Shown here piece by piece: positions 29,751 through 38,168 of a stretch of DNA of 45,607 nt. Numbering within the stretch: position 1 is the first letter of the stretch; every line of letters starts with the position of its first letter. The position numbers and the translations under genes were made by a program. Source of the DNA: a virus; the IMG/VR virus record IMGVR_UViG_3300042922_000339, positions 1 through 45,607 of that record. One strand, 5' to 3'. Under the pieces are notes generated by a model. That model ran no database searches. It was not told the origin of the DNA and was given only the letters and a program-made list of their open reading frames with translations.

Positions 29751-30536
29751 ATGTCCATCGAACATGGCTGGGCAACCCCGCCCCCCACCGGCAACAACAA
29801 CCACTTCGAAGCATCCGAACCGTCACGCATCCTCGTCGGCTCCATCTACGGGGCACGCACCTTCATCGCCACCGAAGACGGCTACCTCACCGGCATCACC
29901 TACCGCAAGATCTGGTCACCCGGAGTCACCCACGCCGAATGCTGGAAAGTCACCGGCTGGAACGTGACCGGCGTCGGGACGGTCCCCACACGCCCCGACA
30001 AGGTCCACGAAGAACACGCCACCGGGAACACCCTCACCCGCGCCGACGGAACCAAGCACGCCGAGTTCACGCGAGTCTTCGTCGGCTGGCGATGGACCCT
30101 CCCCGACACCGGCGAAACCGGGATCACGCACGACGAACCCACCCCCGTCTACGGCAACAGCACCCAGACCGGGCACGACCTCGCCGAATGCGCATGCGGC
30201 CTCCACGGATTCTTCCGCGGCAGCATCGACTTCGCCTACAACGAGAACGCCGTCAACGGCCTCGTCCGCGCGTTCGGGCGCATGCGCATCGGACCCAAGG
30301 GCTTCCGTGCACAGTCAGCCGAGATCATCGCCCTGTACGTGCCCGACGGGTACGACTCGTGGGACCCCAGACGACCCGTCGTGCATGAGCCATTGGAGGC
30401 CGGGCTGCGTCACGCGTCGAAGCCCCTCCCCGCGGGCCGTGTCGCCGCGATCTCGAACCGTTACCCGGCGCTCCCCATCTACTCGAACCTCGAAGAGATG
30501 CTCGCCCTGCACAAGCTGGAGGACCCCCGTGAGTGA
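29751..30536 (+). CDS. Conserved actinophage protein of unknown function
   Basis: 261 residues from ATG 29751. Features include EPSRILVGSIYGARTFIATE, a Cys pair in CACGLHGFF, FAYNENAVNGLVRAFGRMRI and a segment GFRAQSAEIIALYVPDG. I have seen this arrangement in other actinophage early operons without a proven function. Precedes the recombination genes. The stop overlaps the next start. Confidence 0.7.
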   Translation: MSIEHGWATPPPTGNNNHFEASEPSRILVGSIYGARTFIATEDGYLTGITYRKIWSPGVTHAECWKVTGWNVTGVGTVPTRPDKVHEEHATGNTLTRADGTKHAEFTRVFVGWRWTLPDTGETGITHDEPTPVYGNSTQTGHDLAECACGLHGFFRGSIDFAYNENAVNGLVRAFGRMRIGPKGFRAQSAEIIALYVPDGYDSWDPRRPVVHEPLEAGLRHASKPLPAGRVAAISNRYPALPIYSNLEEMLALHKLEDPRE

Positions 30537-30621
30537 GTGGCATTCCGCGTTGATCATCGTCGCAACCCTCGCAGCCGTCTGGCTGTGGGGGTTTCTCGCA
30601 TCTAGGAGGAGCCGCAAGTGA
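30529..30621 (+). CDS. Membrane micro-protein
   Basis: 30 residues from GTG 30529. One hydrophobic span ALIIVATLAAVWLWGFLA ending in basic RRSRK. Overlaps the previous stop by eight bases. Very short, so support comes from the clean span and operon spacing. Confidence 0.45.
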   Translation: MSEWHSALIIVATLAAVWLWGFLASRRSRK

Positions 30622-30673
30622 CCTCACACCCCGAGGGAGCGACCACCCGCCGCCCTGATACATCGGAGGCGTC

Positions 30674-31348
30674 ATGGGCCTGACCGTCCTGCACGACCTC
30701 GTCCAAGGGTCCGAGGAGTGGCACGCTGCCCGGCGCGGAATCGTCACCGCTTCCGTCGTCGGGCAGCTCATCACCCCGTCCACCCTCAAGCCCGCGAACA
30801 ACCCCGTGGCGCGCGGTGTGACAGCAACCCTGGTTGCTGAGCGCATCACCGGGTTCACCGAGCACACACCAATGAGCGCGGACATGTGGCGAGGGGTAGA
30901 AGACGAACCGCGCGCCCGAGAAAAGTACGCCGAACACCACGCACCCGTCGATGAGGCCGGTTTCATGATCCTCGAACGCGACGGGTTCAAGCTCGGCTAC
31001 TCCCCCGACGGACTCGTGGGCTCGGACGGCCTGATCGAGATCAAGTCGCGTCGCGCCAAGAAGCACCTGCAAACCATCCTCGCCGACCAGGTGCCCGCCG
31101 AGAACATGGCCCAGCTACAGGCAGGGCTACTCGTCTCCGGCCGCGAGTGGATCGACTACATCTCCTACGCCGGCGGCATGCCCCTCTGGGTCAAGCGCGT
31201 CTACCCGGATGCCAAGTGGCATACGGCAATCATCGCCGCCGCCTACCAGTTCGAACACACCGCCGCGCAGATGACGGCCGCATACAACACCGCAGTCGCA
31301 GGACTGCCCATGACCGAGCGCGTACTCGAGGAAGAGATCACCTTCTGA
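30674..31348 (+). CDS. YqaJ/lambda-type exonuclease
   Basis: 224 residues, ATG 30674 with GGAGG upstream. Typical start VLHDLVQGSEEWHAARRGIV; active-site D112 in SPDGLVG and E122-x-K124 in LIEIKSR of the PD-(D/E)xK nuclease fold; then QLQAGLLVSGREWIDYISY. It degrades one strand of duplex ends to give single-strand tails for annealing. The next gene is its usual actinophage companion. Confidence 0.87.
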   Translation: MGLTVLHDLVQGSEEWHAARRGIVTASVVGQLITPSTLKPANNPVARGVTATLVAERITGFTEHTPMSADMWRGVEDEPRAREKYAEHHAPVDEAGFMILERDGFKLGYSPDGLVGSDGLIEIKSRRAKKHLQTILADQVPAENMAQLQAGLLVSGREWIDYISYAGGMPLWVKRVYPDAKWHTAIIAAAYQFEHTAAQMTAAYNTAVAGLPMTERVLEEEITF

Positions 31349-31857
31349 TGGACCTCACAGAGACCACAGCACCACGCAGCGACCAGCAGAACTACGACGA
31401 CGTCGCGACCACACCCCGCACAGTCACGATCGAGGAGGTTCGCCCCGGCAGCGCCGAGCAACCCGTTGAGATCCACCTCGTCGAGTACCCGGGCCGCCCT
31501 TACAAGCCGTCCAAGTCCATGCGGCGAGTCCTCGTCGCAGCGTGGGGCGCCGACTCCACGAAGTACGCGGGCCGATCGATCCGCATCTACGGCGACCCCA
31601 CCGTGAAGTTCGGTGGGCAGACCACGGGCGGCATCAAGCTCAGCCACCTGTCCGACATCGACGCCCCGCTGACCGTGCACCTGACCGCGACTCGTGGCAA
31701 GCGTGCACCGCACACCGTGGAGCCGCTGCCGTCAGCCGAGCAGGTCGCCGCGTCCACCGACCAGAACGAGCTCCGCGCCTTCTGGGACGTGTCGGGGCCC
31801 GAACGTCGCGCGCAGATCAAGTCCCGCGTCGCCGAACTCAAGGGAGCAGACCAGTGA
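31348..31857 (+). CDS. Recombination companion protein (unknown biochemistry)
   Basis: 169 residues, ATG 31348 overlapping the exonuclease stop (TGATG). TETTAPRSDQQNYDDV, PRTVTIEEVRPGSAEQPVEI, PSKSMRRVLVAAWGADSTKY, KFGGQTTGGIKLSHLSDID and ATRGKR are highly characteristic of a family always next to YqaJ-type exonucleases in actinophages. Likely OB-like and involved in strand handling; not a recognisable RecT. Confidence 0.75.
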   Translation: MDLTETTAPRSDQQNYDDVATTPRTVTIEEVRPGSAEQPVEIHLVEYPGRPYKPSKSMRRVLVAAWGADSTKYAGRSIRIYGDPTVKFGGQTTGGIKLSHLSDIDAPLTVHLTATRGKRAPHTVEPLPSAEQVAASTDQNELRAFWDVSGPERRAQIKSRVAELKGADQ

Positions 31858-32033
31858 AGATCCGAGTCATTGCGTGGACTGACCGCGGCGAGATCGACGT
31901 GACCCGCGAGTGGGACGACGAGGTTGGTGGGTACGGCTTCGTCGCCCGGGAGAAGCACGAGACCACGATCCGCACCGCGCTCGAGACCGTGTCCGCACAG
32001 GTCGCCGCGTCCTACGACGGTGGCCAGCCGTGA
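31854..32033 (+). CDS. Unknown small protein
   Basis: 59 residues from GTG 31854 (GTGA overlap). VKIRVIAWTDRGEIDVTREW, then EKHETTIRTALETVSAQVAA. A beta hairpin followed by a helix. No family. Confidence 0.55.
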   Translation: MKIRVIAWTDRGEIDVTREWDDEVGGYGFVAREKHETTIRTALETVSAQVAASYDGGQP

Positions 32034-32224
32034 GCGGTGTCGTGATGGACATGGTTGCGGCCCGAACCTCTGAGGGCTGGTTCGGGCAACCCACGGGCCT
32101 GCTCGACGACGTCCGTATCGACCCTGACGACGCCCGCGTGGTCCGGTCCCGTATCCGACGCAAGTACAGCCCGGCTGAGGCGGCGTTCCTGCTGCGGCAG
32201 CTCGGCATCGAGGAGAACACATGA
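32030..32224 (+). CDS. Unknown small protein
   Basis: 64 residues from GTG 32030; ATG 32045 is an alternative. GWFGQPTGLLDDVRIDPDDA, then a basic helix RIRRKYSPAEAAFLLRQL. Possibly DNA-binding by its basic helix. Overlaps the next ATG by four bases. Confidence 0.55.
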   Translation: MSGVVMDMVAARTSEGWFGQPTGLLDDVRIDPDDARVVRSRIRRKYSPAEAAFLLRQLGIEENT

Positions 32225-32667
32225 GCGACAAGACCCGGTACTACCGGCTCGACGACGGGAGCCCGCAGGCAGGGCTCCTCTGCTCGACGGCGGAGAAGCC
32301 CTTTCACCAGCACGACGAGCAGGACTTCTGGACCGAGGTTCAGGTGGTGCCGCTCGACGCCATCGTCATCCGCCGCGACGAACTGCCCGAGGTGGACGCG
32401 ACCCGCGGCGCACGGGTCAACAGCGTCGGCATCGGGTGGGCGCTCGACTACCTCACCGCGGACAGGGAGGAGAAGGCGCGATCCTACGGCCTTGCCTACC
32501 TGGCGCTTGCCGAGTATCTGCGCGAGCACCCGCCGGTCGACGAGGCGCAGGTCAAGGCGCTCACGGACCTGATCGACGAGGACGAGGAGTGGGGCGAGGA
32601 CGGCAGCGCAGAGACCGTCGCCCGGCGCCTGATCGCAACCGGCCGTGTCCGAGTGGGGGACGCATGA
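32221..32667 (+). CDS. Unknown protein
   Basis: 148 residues. N-terminal TRYYRLDDGSPQAGLLCSTA suggests a small beta domain; the C-terminal half is acidic and helical (EAQVKALTDLIDEDEEWGED). No motif recognised. Lies directly before the WhiB gene. Confidence 0.65.
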   Translation: MSDKTRYYRLDDGSPQAGLLCSTAEKPFHQHDEQDFWTEVQVVPLDAIVIRRDELPEVDATRGARVNSVGIGWALDYLTADREEKARSYGLAYLALAEYLREHPPVDEAQVKALTDLIDEDEEWGEDGSAETVARRLIATGRVRVGDA

Positions 32668-33068
32668 GCGACTGGCGCGACAAAGCCGCCTGCCGCGGCA
32701 TGAACCCCACCCGCGGCAACGACCCCTTCTACGACCAAGACGGCATCGAGAACCCCATCTGGGACGCAGCTGCACGCATCTGCGAACCCTGCAAGGTGAC
32801 GACCGAATGCCTCGCAGCCGCCCTCCGCGCCGAGGAGGGCCGCGCCACCAGGCACGGTTTCGTCGGCGGCCTCTCCCCCGAACAGCGCAAGAGAGTCCAC
32901 CTCGGACTACCCGCCGTTCCCGCCAAGAAGCCGCGCAAGGAACGAGAAACGCCCATCGACCAGGCCGCACTCCACGCCGCCCGAGTCGAAGCCAACAACC
33001 GCCGCAAAGGAAGGGAGACACCATGCCCCGCGGATACCCCGGCACCCACGCAGACCACGGCACCCTAA
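32664..33068 (+). CDS. whiB: WhiB-family transcription regulator
   Basis: 134 residues, ATG 32664. Four cysteines C10, C40, C43 and C49 (AACRG, ICEPCKVTTEC) fit the [4Fe-4S] site of WhiB proteins, and GFVGGLSPEQRKR is the G-x-x-G-G turn plus basic helix. WhiB proteins bind the principal sigma factor and are confined to actinobacteria and their phages. Phage copies can alter host transcription. The C-terminal extension is longer than in minimal WhiBs and Pro/Arg-rich. Confidence 0.9.
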   Translation: MSDWRDKAACRGMNPTRGNDPFYDQDGIENPIWDAAARICEPCKVTTECLAAALRAEEGRATRHGFVGGLSPEQRKRVHLGLPAVPAKKPRKERETPIDQAALHAARVEANNRRKGRETPCPADTPAPTQTTAP

Positions 33069-33661
33069 GCCGCTACCGCACCGGATGCGGCTGCCCACCC
33101 TGCCTCGACGCCAACCGGCGCTACGGCATCCTTCGCGACCTCGACCCCAACCCGCGCAAGATCGACTCCACCGGCACCGCGCGCAAACTCCAAGCGCTCA
33201 TCGCCCTCGGATGGTCCGGCCCCATGCTCGGAGAACGCCTCGGAGTCACACGCGCACGCGTCGGACACCTCGCACGACACACCCACCCCACAGTGACCCG
33301 ACCGATCCACAACCAGGTCGACGCCCTGTACCGCGAACTGTGCATGACACCCCCACCCACAGAGACGAAGGCCGAACACGCCGCGTACCTGCGGGCGCTC
33401 ACGGCAGCGAGGAAGCGCGGTTGGGCGCCGCCGCTCGCATGGGACAACATCGACGACCCCACAGACCGGCCGCAGGGTGCCGGGCACGTGCCCGGCCACG
33501 CCGACCCCGAGGAATGGCTACTCCTCGTCCGCGCCGGCGAAGACCCCGAGCGTGCCGCAACCCGTCTCGGCGTGACCGTCTCAGCAATCGCCAAGGCTGC
33601 CCGCCGTGCCGGGCTGCCCCACATCGCGCACGAAGCCGACTCGGCCAAGCGCGCAGCCTAG
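33023..33661 (+). CDS. HTH DNA-binding protein with Cys knuckle
   Basis: 212 residues, ATG 33023 with GGGAGA upstream, overlapping whiB by 46 bases. N-terminal LSRYRTGCGCPPCLDANRRY, a Cys cluster, then an HTH SGPMLGERLGVTRARVGHLA and a second HTH-like ERAATRLGVTVSAIAKAARR near the end. This family is common in actinophage early operons. Probably a regulator or DNA organiser. Confidence 0.75.
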   Translation: MPRGYPGTHADHGTLSRYRTGCGCPPCLDANRRYGILRDLDPNPRKIDSTGTARKLQALIALGWSGPMLGERLGVTRARVGHLARHTHPTVTRPIHNQVDALYRELCMTPPPTETKAEHAAYLRALTAARKRGWAPPLAWDNIDDPTDRPQGAGHVPGHADPEEWLLLVRAGEDPERAATRLGVTVSAIAKAARRAGLPHIAHEADSAKRAA

Positions 33662-33673
33662 AAAGGAAACCCC

Positions 33674-34087
33674 ATGGCACAGCTCATCCTGACCGGCAAC
33701 GTCGGACACAGCGAGCTCAAGTTCACCAACAACGGCAAGACGGTCCTCGAGTTCACCGTCGCCGACAACCTCCGCATCCTCAACCGCCAGACCAACGTGT
33801 GGGAGACCAAGTCCACCACCTGGTGGCGCGTCCAGGTGTGGGAGAAGCAGGCCGAAGACCTCGCACCCGAGGTCGTGAAGGGCGCCCGCGTCGTCGTCGT
33901 CGGTGACGTCCACTCCCGCGAATACGAGAAGGACGGCGCGACCCGAACCGTGTACGACGTGAAGGGCAAGACGGTCGCCGTGGTGCCCCGTGGTGACGCG
34001 AAGGTGGGCGCGTTCTCCGGTGCTGGTGCGGCGTCTGCGGACCCGTGGACGGCGCCGGCAAACACCAACGACGAGCCCCCCTTCTAG
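33674..34087 (+). CDS. ssb: Single-stranded DNA-binding protein
   Basis: 137 residues, ATG 33674 with GAAAGGAAA upstream. OB-fold sequence AQLILTGNVGHSELKFTNNG, TTWWRVQVWEKQAEDLAPEV and GARVVVVGDVHSREYEKDG, then a Gly/Ala linker and acidic tip NDEPPF, as in bacterial SSBs that recruit partners with their C-terminus. Coats single strands in replication and recombination. Confidence 0.93.
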   Translation: MAQLILTGNVGHSELKFTNNGKTVLEFTVADNLRILNRQTNVWETKSTTWWRVQVWEKQAEDLAPEVVKGARVVVVGDVHSREYEKDGATRTVYDVKGKTVAVVPRGDAKVGAFSGAGAASADPWTAPANTNDEPPF

Positions 34088-34090
34088 GCC

Positions 34091-34264
34091 ATGCCGACCT
34101 GGACCGTGTACACGCGCGACGGAGTAGACGAGATCGCCGCCGACCACCTCGAAGTAGTCGGCGGCGCACTCGTCTTCACCAACCACGCGAGCTGGCTCTC
34201 CGACGTGACAGCCGCCTACTCCCCCACCACCTGGACCACCGTCACCCAAGACAAGGACGACTGA
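34091..34264 (+). CDS. Unknown small conserved protein
   Basis: 57 residues, ATG 34091, three bases after the ssb stop. TWTVYTRDGVDEIAADHLEV, then GALVFTNHASW and SPTTWTTVTQD. A short beta sheet protein of a type recurrent in actinophages. No role known. Confidence 0.6.
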   Translation: MPTWTVYTRDGVDEIAADHLEVVGGALVFTNHASWLSDVTAAYSPTTWTTVTQDKDD

Positions 34265-34485
34265 TGGCACTCGCCGACCTGATCGCCCAGCAGACATACA
34301 GGGCCGCCCCCGGGAAGCTCGAACGCGTACTCGACAACCTCGCCCCGAACGACCGGGCCGACTTCATCACAGCCCTCAACGACCCCGCCGTCCCCATCTC
34401 CGCCATCGGACGCGCACTCCGCGCACTCGGACACGACATCGGCGACGAACGGATCCGCCTCGCCCGACGAGAGGGCATCAAGTGA
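34264..34485 (+). CDS. Small helical protein
   Basis: 73 residues, ATG 34264 (TGATG overlap). ADLIAQQTYRAAPGKLERVL, ADFITALNDPAVPISAIGRA, LRALGHDIGDERI: an HTH-like helical bundle ending ARREGIK, reminiscent of small DNA-binding proteins. Not a named family. Confidence 0.6.
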   Translation: MALADLIAQQTYRAAPGKLERVLDNLAPNDRADFITALNDPAVPISAIGRALRALGHDIGDERIRLARREGIK

Positions 34486-35312
34486 CCGACCCCAGCAGTT
34501 TCGCCGACGCACTCCGCGTCCAAATGGTCCCCGAGGTACGAAACCGGGTCCTCATCCTCGACGTCGAACGACTCGACGGCATCAGCGTCCAACACTGGTG
34601 GGACCGCGGCGCACTCAAGAACCGGTACATCCATTACGAGTCCGTCACCCGGCAGCCCCGCACCACCATCGTGTGCGCCAAGTGGTACGACTCCCCCGAC
34701 GTCATCCGGTTGGCCGAGTGGGACAAGGGCGGGCGCAAGACGTTCCTCAAGAAGGTGCACGCCCTCGTGTCGCAGGCCGACATCATCGTCGGCCACAACG
34801 TCGACAACGCCGACGTCCCCTGGATCAAGGGCGACCTCCACATCGAAGCCGGTTTGCCCCCGCTGCCCCCGTTCAAGACCATCGACACCCTCAAAGTAAT
34901 CCGCCGCGAATTCAAGTCCGGTGCACCATTCAAGGGGCTCGACGCGTTCTGCAAGATCGTCGGTATCGAAGCCAAGTCAGACGCATACGACGCTCGCAGG
35001 ATGGAACGCGCCGTCACGGAAAAGTCGGCCGAGGACCGTGAACGCCTGGTCGAATACTGCGCCGGCGACGTCATCGCGACACAGGGCCTCCTCGACTGGC
35101 TGCGACCCCACATCAAGAACCACCCCGCACTCTTCGTCGACGGCAAGGACAAGCTCACCGTCTGCAACAGGTGCGGCCACGACACCGAACCCACCGCACG
35201 CCGCTACATCGCCAACGTCCTCTCCTACGCGATGCGCAAGTGCCCCAACTGCAAGGCATACTCGCGCATCTCAATTGAGCCCGAACGCCTCAGCATCGTA
35301 AGAGGCGTCTAA
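34482..35312 (+). CDS. DEDD-family 3'-5' exonuclease with zinc ribbon
   Basis: 276 residues from GTG 34482. RNase H-like exonuclease residues D27 and E29 (ILDVERLDG), D108 (GHNVDNADVPW) and D196 (CAGDVIA). C-terminal zinc ribbon with CNRCG and CPNC. Such proteins give DNA polymerase-like proofreading or RNA/DNA trimming. No phage polymerase is visible, so it probably works with host replication. Confidence 0.82.
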   Translation: MTDPSSFADALRVQMVPEVRNRVLILDVERLDGISVQHWWDRGALKNRYIHYESVTRQPRTTIVCAKWYDSPDVIRLAEWDKGGRKTFLKKVHALVSQADIIVGHNVDNADVPWIKGDLHIEAGLPPLPPFKTIDTLKVIRREFKSGAPFKGLDAFCKIVGIEAKSDAYDARRMERAVTEKSAEDRERLVEYCAGDVIATQGLLDWLRPHIKNHPALFVDGKDKLTVCNRCGHDTEPTARRYIANVLSYAMRKCPNCKAYSRISIEPERLSIVRGV

Positions 35313-35449
35313 TGTTCGAATGCACCCACTGCGGACACGCCGACTTCGCACACACAAACTACGTCGGCCCATGCGTCCACGGGCAAATGAAACCCAAAGA
35401 CGGCCTCGACTGCAACTGCCCCGGCATGGGCCACAAGGAGACTAAGTGA
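35312..35449 (+). CDS. Cysteine/histidine-rich mini-protein
   Basis: 45 residues, ATG 35312 overlapping the exonuclease stop (TAATG). CTHCGHADFAH, then CVHG and CNCPGMGH, enough ligands for one or two zinc ions. Overlaps the redoxin start. Confidence 0.55.
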   Translation: MFECTHCGHADFAHTNYVGPCVHGQMKPKDGLDCNCPGMGHKETK

Positions 35450-35712
35450 CGTTCGAAATCACCATCTACTCAAAGCCCAAGTGCAACGCGTGTGACGCTA
35501 CTCGCATGCGTTTCGAGAAGGCCGACGTCCCCTACAAGACGCTCCCCCTAACCGACGAAGTAGCAGCCGAATACGCACACCACGGATTCCTCGCCGCACC
35601 CATCGTCACCACCGGGACACGCATCTGGGCCGGTTACAGGCACGACGAAATCGCGGCCACAATCAAGCGGTGGCGAGAACACCGCGCGAACAACAATGTC
35701 ACGGAAACGTGA
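35446..35712 (+). CDS. nrdH: NrdH-like glutaredoxin
   Basis: 88 residues from GTG 35446. Thioredoxin-fold start FEITIYSKPKCNACDATRMR with active-site C13-N-A-C16 and a cis-proline-type turn AAPIVTTGTRIWAGYRHDEI. NrdH redoxins reduce ribonucleotide reductase. No phage reductase is present, so it would serve the host enzyme or keep WhiB and zinc proteins reduced. Confidence 0.85.
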   Translation: MTFEITIYSKPKCNACDATRMRFEKADVPYKTLPLTDEVAAEYAHHGFLAAPIVTTGTRIWAGYRHDEIAATIKRWREHRANNNVTET

Positions 35713-35735
35713 CACGCCAGGAAAGTCACCAAACC

Positions 35736-35942
35736 ATGACATGTGAACACTGCAAGCCACCCGAGCGCCGCACCCCGTGGAGAGTGCGACGCTCCTTCTA
35801 TTCCAACTCGCGAAAGACGCTCTGGACCGTTTTCCGCCTCGACGCCAACCAGCACGGCGCCGGACACGACGGCTACTTCGCCGTAAGAAGCCTGCCGACC
35901 TGGACCGAGGCATGCAACTACCTCAAGGAGATCGCGACATGA
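35736..35942 (+). CDS. Unknown small protein
   Basis: 68 residues from ATG 35736 with AGGAAAG upstream; GTG 35709 overlapping the previous stop is the alternative. CEHC near the start, then WRVRRSFYSNSRKTLWTVFR, and TEACNYLKEIAT. Basic. Unknown. Confidence 0.55.
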   Translation: MTCEHCKPPERRTPWRVRRSFYSNSRKTLWTVFRLDANQHGAGHDGYFAVRSLPTWTEACNYLKEIAT

Positions 35943-36085
35943 GATACCGAGTCCGCTCCTACAAAACGTTCCTCGGCACCCGCAAATGGCAAGTCCTCGA
36001 CTCCCAAGGCGCCATCCACGGCAACTACGTCTACTGGGAACTCGCCATCAAACGAGCCAACAGACTCGCCCGGGAGTCCTCATGA
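35939..36085 (+). CDS. Unknown basic mini-protein
   Basis: 48 residues. MRYRVRSYKTFLGTRKWQVL, then YWELAIKRANRLARES. The sequence resembles the end of the preceding gene's product in style (aromatic and basic). Coupled to the methylase by ATGA. Confidence 0.5.
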   Translation: MRYRVRSYKTFLGTRKWQVLDSQGAIHGNYVYWELAIKRANRLARESS

Positions 36086-36813
36086 CCGCGCCCTACTACA
36101 CCGACGAGCACGTCACGTTGTACCACGGCGACTGCCGCGAGGTGCTTGCGGGCATGGCAGACAGGTCCGTCGCCGCCGTCATCACGGACCCGCCGTACAG
36201 CCGCACCACGCACGAGATGACCAGGTCGAACAGCACTCGGGCACGGGAGCACGGAAACAGAGTCCTCTCCGGGAACTTCGGATTCGACAGCATCTCCGAA
36301 GCAGACCTTCGGTCCGTACTGACAAGCGCAGGCCGCGTAACTCGCGGGTGGGTAGTCGCCACACTCGACTACCGACACGCATTCGCCTTCGACCAGGCGC
36401 CACCATCCGGGCTTCGCGCGCTCCGAATCGGTGTGTGGGTGAAGAAGAACCCAAACCCGCAGATCAGCGGAGATCGCCCCGCCCAGGGCTGGGAAGCGAT
36501 CGCCTACATGCACCGCGACGACAAGCGCCCCACCTGGAACGGGGGTGGGAAGGCGGCGAATTACGTCCTTGCGAGCGCGCAGCGGCAGGACCACCCGACC
36601 GCAAAGCCTCTTCCCATGGTGCAGGACTGGGTTCGGCTCTTCACCAACCCTGGGGACACGGTCCTCGACCCGTTCGCCGGCTCCGGAACCACCCTCCGCG
36701 CAGCACTCGACGAGGGCCGCAAGGCAATCGGCGTAGAACTCGAGGAGCGGTACTGCGAGGTCATCGCCAAGCGCCTCGCACAGGGCGTCCTCGACCTGGG
36801 GGTCGGCGCATGA
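36082..36813 (+). CDS. DNA N4-cytosine/N6-adenine methyltransferase
   Basis: 243 residues, ATG 36082. DPPY at residues 36-39 (catalytic motif IV) precedes FAGSGTT at 198-204 (AdoMet-binding motif I), the beta-class order. WNGGGKAANYV and HPTAKPLPMVQDWVRL match phage solitary methylases. Probably protects phage DNA from restriction; no partner nuclease nearby. Confidence 0.88.
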   Translation: MTAPYYTDEHVTLYHGDCREVLAGMADRSVAAVITDPPYSRTTHEMTRSNSTRAREHGNRVLSGNFGFDSISEADLRSVLTSAGRVTRGWVVATLDYRHAFAFDQAPPSGLRALRIGVWVKKNPNPQISGDRPAQGWEAIAYMHRDDKRPTWNGGGKAANYVLASAQRQDHPTAKPLPMVQDWVRLFTNPGDTVLDPFAGSGTTLRAALDEGRKAIGVELEERYCEVIAKRLAQGVLDLGVGA

Positions 36814-37172
36814 CCGAGCTCACCCTCGACATCACGCGCGCCGACTGGCACTCAGCAAACGACCGCCTCCACTGGGCAGCCAAAGCCAAGAGAGTCAGCC
36901 GCATCAGGGAGGCCGCCGCGATTGCTGCGGACGGCCTCCCGGGGTTCGAGAAGGCGCACATCACTGCCTACGTCGCCTACCCCCGCGCCGGACGCGCAGA
37001 CCCCGCCAACGCATCCCCCGTCATCAAAGCCGCCATCGACGGACTAGTCGACGCCGGCCTACTCCCCGACGACGACCACACCCACCTCATCGGACCCGAC
37101 TACCGGCGCGACCCCAACACAGGACGCCCCGGCATCTGGCGAGTCCGACTCCACATCCAGGAGATCCCATGA
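36810..37172 (+). CDS. RusA-like Holliday junction resolvase
   Basis: 120 residues, ATG 36810. ADWHSANDRLHWAAKAKRVS, ITAYVAYPRAGRADPANASP, VIKAAIDGLVDAGLLPDDD: the RusA pattern with acidic residues in RADP and DDD likely binding metal. It resolves branched DNA from replication and recombination before packaging. Confidence 0.85.
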   Translation: MTELTLDITRADWHSANDRLHWAAKAKRVSRIREAAAIAADGLPGFEKAHITAYVAYPRAGRADPANASPVIKAAIDGLVDAGLLPDDDHTHLIGPDYRRDPNTGRPGIWRVRLHIQEIP

Positions 37173-37357
37173 GCGTCGACGCCATAACGGTCTACAAGTC
37201 AAACCTCGGCTGGAACATCCACATAGAGCGCCTCGACGAAGGCTGGCTACACGCCACACCCGGCGCCGCCGCAGACCACCTCGAACAGCTCCGCAACGAC
37301 GGACACCACATCCCACAAAGCGCCATCGACAACCTGCGCAAGGAGGGGGCGTCGTGA
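37169..37357 (+). CDS. Unknown small protein
   Basis: 62 residues. TVYKSNLGWNIHIERLDEGW, then AADHLEQLRNDGHHIPQSAI. Alpha/beta, no recognised family. Overlaps both neighbours by four bases. Confidence 0.55.
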   Translation: MSVDAITVYKSNLGWNIHIERLDEGWLHATPGAAADHLEQLRNDGHHIPQSAIDNLRKEGAS

Positions 37358-37452
37358 CCACCTGCAAGTGCGGGGCTCGCTTCGACCCCACCCCATCCGG
37401 CCGCAACACCCACAAACTCATCCACGGCCACGCACCAGTGGAGGACAAATGA
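37354..37452 (+). CDS. Zinc-knuckle micro-protein
   Basis: 32 residues from GTG 37354. TCKCGARF, then THKLIHGHAP: two Cys and three His, a plausible one-zinc knuckle. Exactly spans the gap between neighbours with overlaps on both sides. Confidence 0.45.
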   Translation: MTTCKCGARFDPTPSGRNTHKLIHGHAPVEDK

Positions 37453-38168
37453 GGATACTCGACCTCTTCGCCGGCTCAGGAGGCGCCGGACGCGGCTACG
37501 AGCTCGCAGGATTCGACGTCTACTCCGTCGACCTCGACCACCAAGCCCTCGTCCACAACCCCCACGCCACCACAACCCGTGACGCACTCGCGGTCGTTCG
37601 TGAACTTCTCCGCGGGGAGCGCGTCACGTTCTGGCGCGCCGGTGTCAAGCAAGTTCACCGCGTCCTCGACGACTTCGACGCCATCCACGCGTCCCCACCC
37701 TGCCAACGCTGGTCCACCGCCACAGCCAACGCCGACCGGCACCCAGACCTCATCACCCCCCTGCGCCCTCTCCTCGAGCGGGCGGCCCTGCCCTACGTGA
37801 TCGAGAACGTCCCAAAGGCGCCCCTCACAACACCCACCATGCTCTGCGGGTCCATGTTCGGACTCAAGGTCCGCCGGCACCGGCACTTCGAAACCAGCTT
37901 CGACCTCGACCCGCCCAAGCCCTGCGACCACAAGTCGCAAGGTGCGCCAGTCGGCGTGTACGGCGACCACTACGACTCCCGCGAGTTCCTACGCCCCGAC
38001 GGCACACGCCGCGGAGCAAAGGCCCGATCCCTCGCCGAGGGGCAAGAGGCGATGGGTATCGACTGGATGCCGTGGCGACACCTTAAGGAGGCGATCCCGC
38101 CTGCCTTCACGGCTCACATCGGGTGCGCACTAGCGATGCACATCAACGGGCAGGCGGTGGCGGCGTGA
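37449..38168 (+). CDS. C5-cytosine methyltransferase-like protein
   Basis: 239 residues, ATG 37449. AdoMet motif DLFAGSGGAGRGYELAG, catalytic C85 in SPPCQRWS, ENV at 119-121, and HLKEAIPPAFTAHIGCALAM at the end. Shorter than classic Dcm enzymes (small target-recognition region), as usual in actinophages. Second methylase within 2 kb, so the phage may modify both adenine and cytosine. Confidence 0.85.
   Translation: MRILDLFAGSGGAGRGYELAGFDVYSVDLDHQALVHNPHATTTRDALAVVRELLRGERVTFWRAGVKQVHRVLDDFDAIHASPPCQRWSTATANADRHPDLITPLRPLLERAALPYVIENVPKAPLTTPTMLCGSMFGLKVRRHRHFETSFDLDPPKPCDHKSQGAPVGVYGDHYDSREFLRPDGTRRGAKARSLAEGQEAMGIDWMPWRHLKEAIPPAFTAHIGCALAMHINGQAVAA

Noticed and set aside
30674-31857. RecT-type annealing protein beside the exonuclease
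   Set aside because: The companion protein matches a different actinophage family; no RecT, Erf or Rad52 pattern was found.
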